Part shown: positions 6,711 to 7,657 of the stretch, one piece after another
Numbering within the stretch: the first letter of the stretch is position 1
Layout of the letters: each line of letters starts with the position of its first letter
Assembly (NCBI GenBank): GCA_012031955.1
Contig: JAAURZ010000099.1
Location: 1-7,657 of the forward strand
DNA length: 7,657 nt
Direction of reading: 5' to 3'
Origin: Bacteroidia bacterium
GTDB taxonomy: Bacteria > Bacteroidota > Bacteroidia > Cytophagales > Cyclobacteriaceae
The notes under the pieces: model-generated
Database searches by the model: none
The model's input: only the letters and a program-made list of their open reading frames with translations
What the model was told of the DNA's origin: nothing
Program-made: the position numbers and the translations under genes

Positions 6711-6778
6711 GCCGGTGCGTGAGGGCCTGGAGATTACAAGATAAGTTTTTTCCCGAGCTTATGGGAATATCGACTGCA

Positions 6779-7657
6779 CTACGCCGACAAAAATGACATG
6801 GCTCGCTGCTCCGACCAGTAATGTCCCTTCGCGTTGATAGACACAAAGCCAACATGTCCGCCGTGATCCGGTGCTTCGAGCGACACGCAGGGATGGTTGC
6901 GCAAGCGCTCAACCGGGTAGCACTCGGGGCTTAGAAACGGGTCGTTCTTTGCGTTGACGATGAGCGCCGGTACATGAATGTTCATAACGAAACGATTGGC
7001 GCTGCACTGTTCGTAATAGTCGGCGGCATCTCTGTAGCCATGGAGCGGTGCCGTGTATCGGTCGTCAAATGCCGTGAGTGTTTTGATCTGGTGAAGATTG
7101 GTTACATCAATATCCGGCATCACCATCGCCTTCTTGCTTACCTTTTCCTTCAGGCTGCGAAGGAAGCGTCTTGCGTAAATCCAGTTTTGGGGCTTCGATA
7201 TTTGCTCACAGCTGGTTTTGAGATCCATCGGCACGGAAAAGACAGCCGCACGTGCGATTGTTGAAGGCACGTTGCGCGGTTCGCCCAGGTATTTGAGTGT
7301 AAGGTTGCCGCCGAGGCTGAAGCCCACCAGGCATATTTCGCGGTAGCGTTGCAATTGGTGCGCATGGTTCACTACAACGGCGAGGTCGTCGGTGGCGCCG
7401 CTGTGGTAGAACCGACGTTGGTGGTTGAGTGTTTCGCTGCAGCCGCGGTAGTTCCAGGCAAGTACATCAAACCCATGGGCAGCGGCGGCGCGCGCCATGC
7501 CGCGCACGTACGGTCGTTGCGTGTTTCCTTCCAACCCATGGGAGATTATCACAAGTTTGTCGGCGCCCGCCTGCAGCCAGTCAATATCGAGGAAGTCGTC
7601 GTCGGGCGTTGCAATCCGCTCGCGCGTGTACCGGTCAAGTTCAACTTTCCGGAACAG
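6779..7657 (-). CDS. YheT-family alpha/beta hydrolase (N-terminus beyond the window)
   Basis: The frame is open from the right edge (7657) to a TAG at 6781-6779, 292 residues. The edge part (RKVELDRYTRERIATPDDDF) already belongs to the family, whose members are usually about 320 residues, so little is missing. The GTG at 7552 is internal, not the start. Motifs are ISHGLEGNTQRPY (oxyanion and entry region), AWNYRGCS, the nucleophile elbow VGFSLGGN (Ser at window-residue 114), VNAKNDPFLSPECYP (Asp at 239) and DHGGHVGFV (His at 268), a complete Ser-Asp-His triad. The segments FDDRYTAPLHGY and PQNWIYARRFLRSLKEK are typical of YheT-type hydrolases (the ABHD1/3 relatives). These are predicted esterases or acyl hydrolases with no settled substrate in bacteria. 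No frame break is seen. The gene precedes the SRAP gene on the same strand. Confidence 0.9.
   Translation of the reverse strand: MFRKVELDRYTRERIATPDDDFLDIDWLQAGADKLVIISHGLEGNTQRPYVRGMARAAAAHGFDVLAWNYRGCSETLNHQRRFYHSGATDDLAVVVNHAHQLQRYREICLVGFSLGGNLTLKYLGEPRNVPSTIARAAVFSVPMDLKTSCEQISKPQNWIYARRFLRSLKEKVSKKAMVMPDIDVTNLHQIKTLTAFDDRYTAPLHGYRDAADYYEQCSANRFVMNIHVPALIVNAKNDPFLSPECYPVERLRNHPCVSLEAPDHGGHVGFVSINAKGHYWSEQRAMSFLSA

Noticed and set aside
6735..6775. Inverted repeat TTCCC...GGGAA next to an A/T run between the hydrolase and SRAP genes.
   Set aside because: The stem is 5 bp with an 8-base loop, and on the minus strand A, not T, follows it, so it is not a normal terminator for the upstream gene.

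Overview
The window looks like chromosomal DNA of a member of the Bacteroidota, probably the Cytophagales/Chitinophagales side of the phylum. The reasons are a sensor kinase with two_component-propeller repeats, a Y_Y_Y domain and a LytS-type kinase, paired with a LytTR regulator; a small YFFRKKDPNRP-type membrane protein; a Cys-lipoprotein with a lysine-rich tail; and promoter-like sites matching the Bacteroidota consensus (TTTG, about 20 bases, TAnnTTTG). The genus is inference. There is no tRNA, rRNA, CRISPR array, insertion sequence or gene-free stretch over about 135 bases.

Layout. Plus strand, left: the last 25 codons of an unidentified gene (1-78); an exported proline-rich protein whose frame is broken twice (191-809); a 69-residue single-pass membrane protein (895-1104); and a lipoprotein (1240-2145, with a likely true end at 2173). 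Minus strand, right to left: a YheT-type alpha/beta hydrolase running off the right edge (7657-6779); an SRAP/YedK-like protein with several frame breaks (6710-6017); an intact 996-residue propeller sensor kinase (5910-2920); and its LytTR response regulator, broken into three frames (2923-2170). The two gene sets converge at 2170-2173, where a single CTAG appears to supply both stop codons.

How the genes fit together. The kinase and regulator overlap by ATGA and form a translationally coupled signalling pair. The kinase should sense something in the periplasm through about 13 propeller motifs (probably two seven-bladed propellers), pass the signal through one membrane span and phosphorylate the receiver, whose LytTR domain would bind DNA. 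No SusC/SusD or glycoside hydrolase gene lies nearby, so the target is not evident. The hydrolase and SRAP genes lie upstream on the same strand with short gaps (68 and 105 bases) and could share transcripts.

The most striking feature is that four genes need small frame corrections to read as complete family members. Every correction can be made by restoring one or two bases, often in A-runs, while the 3-kb kinase and the hydrolase need none. This is either uncorrected sequence error or recent multi-gene decay. Separately, the SRAP protein lacks two of the four known active-site residues of its family. I found no evidence for a wholly new defence or mobile system here.
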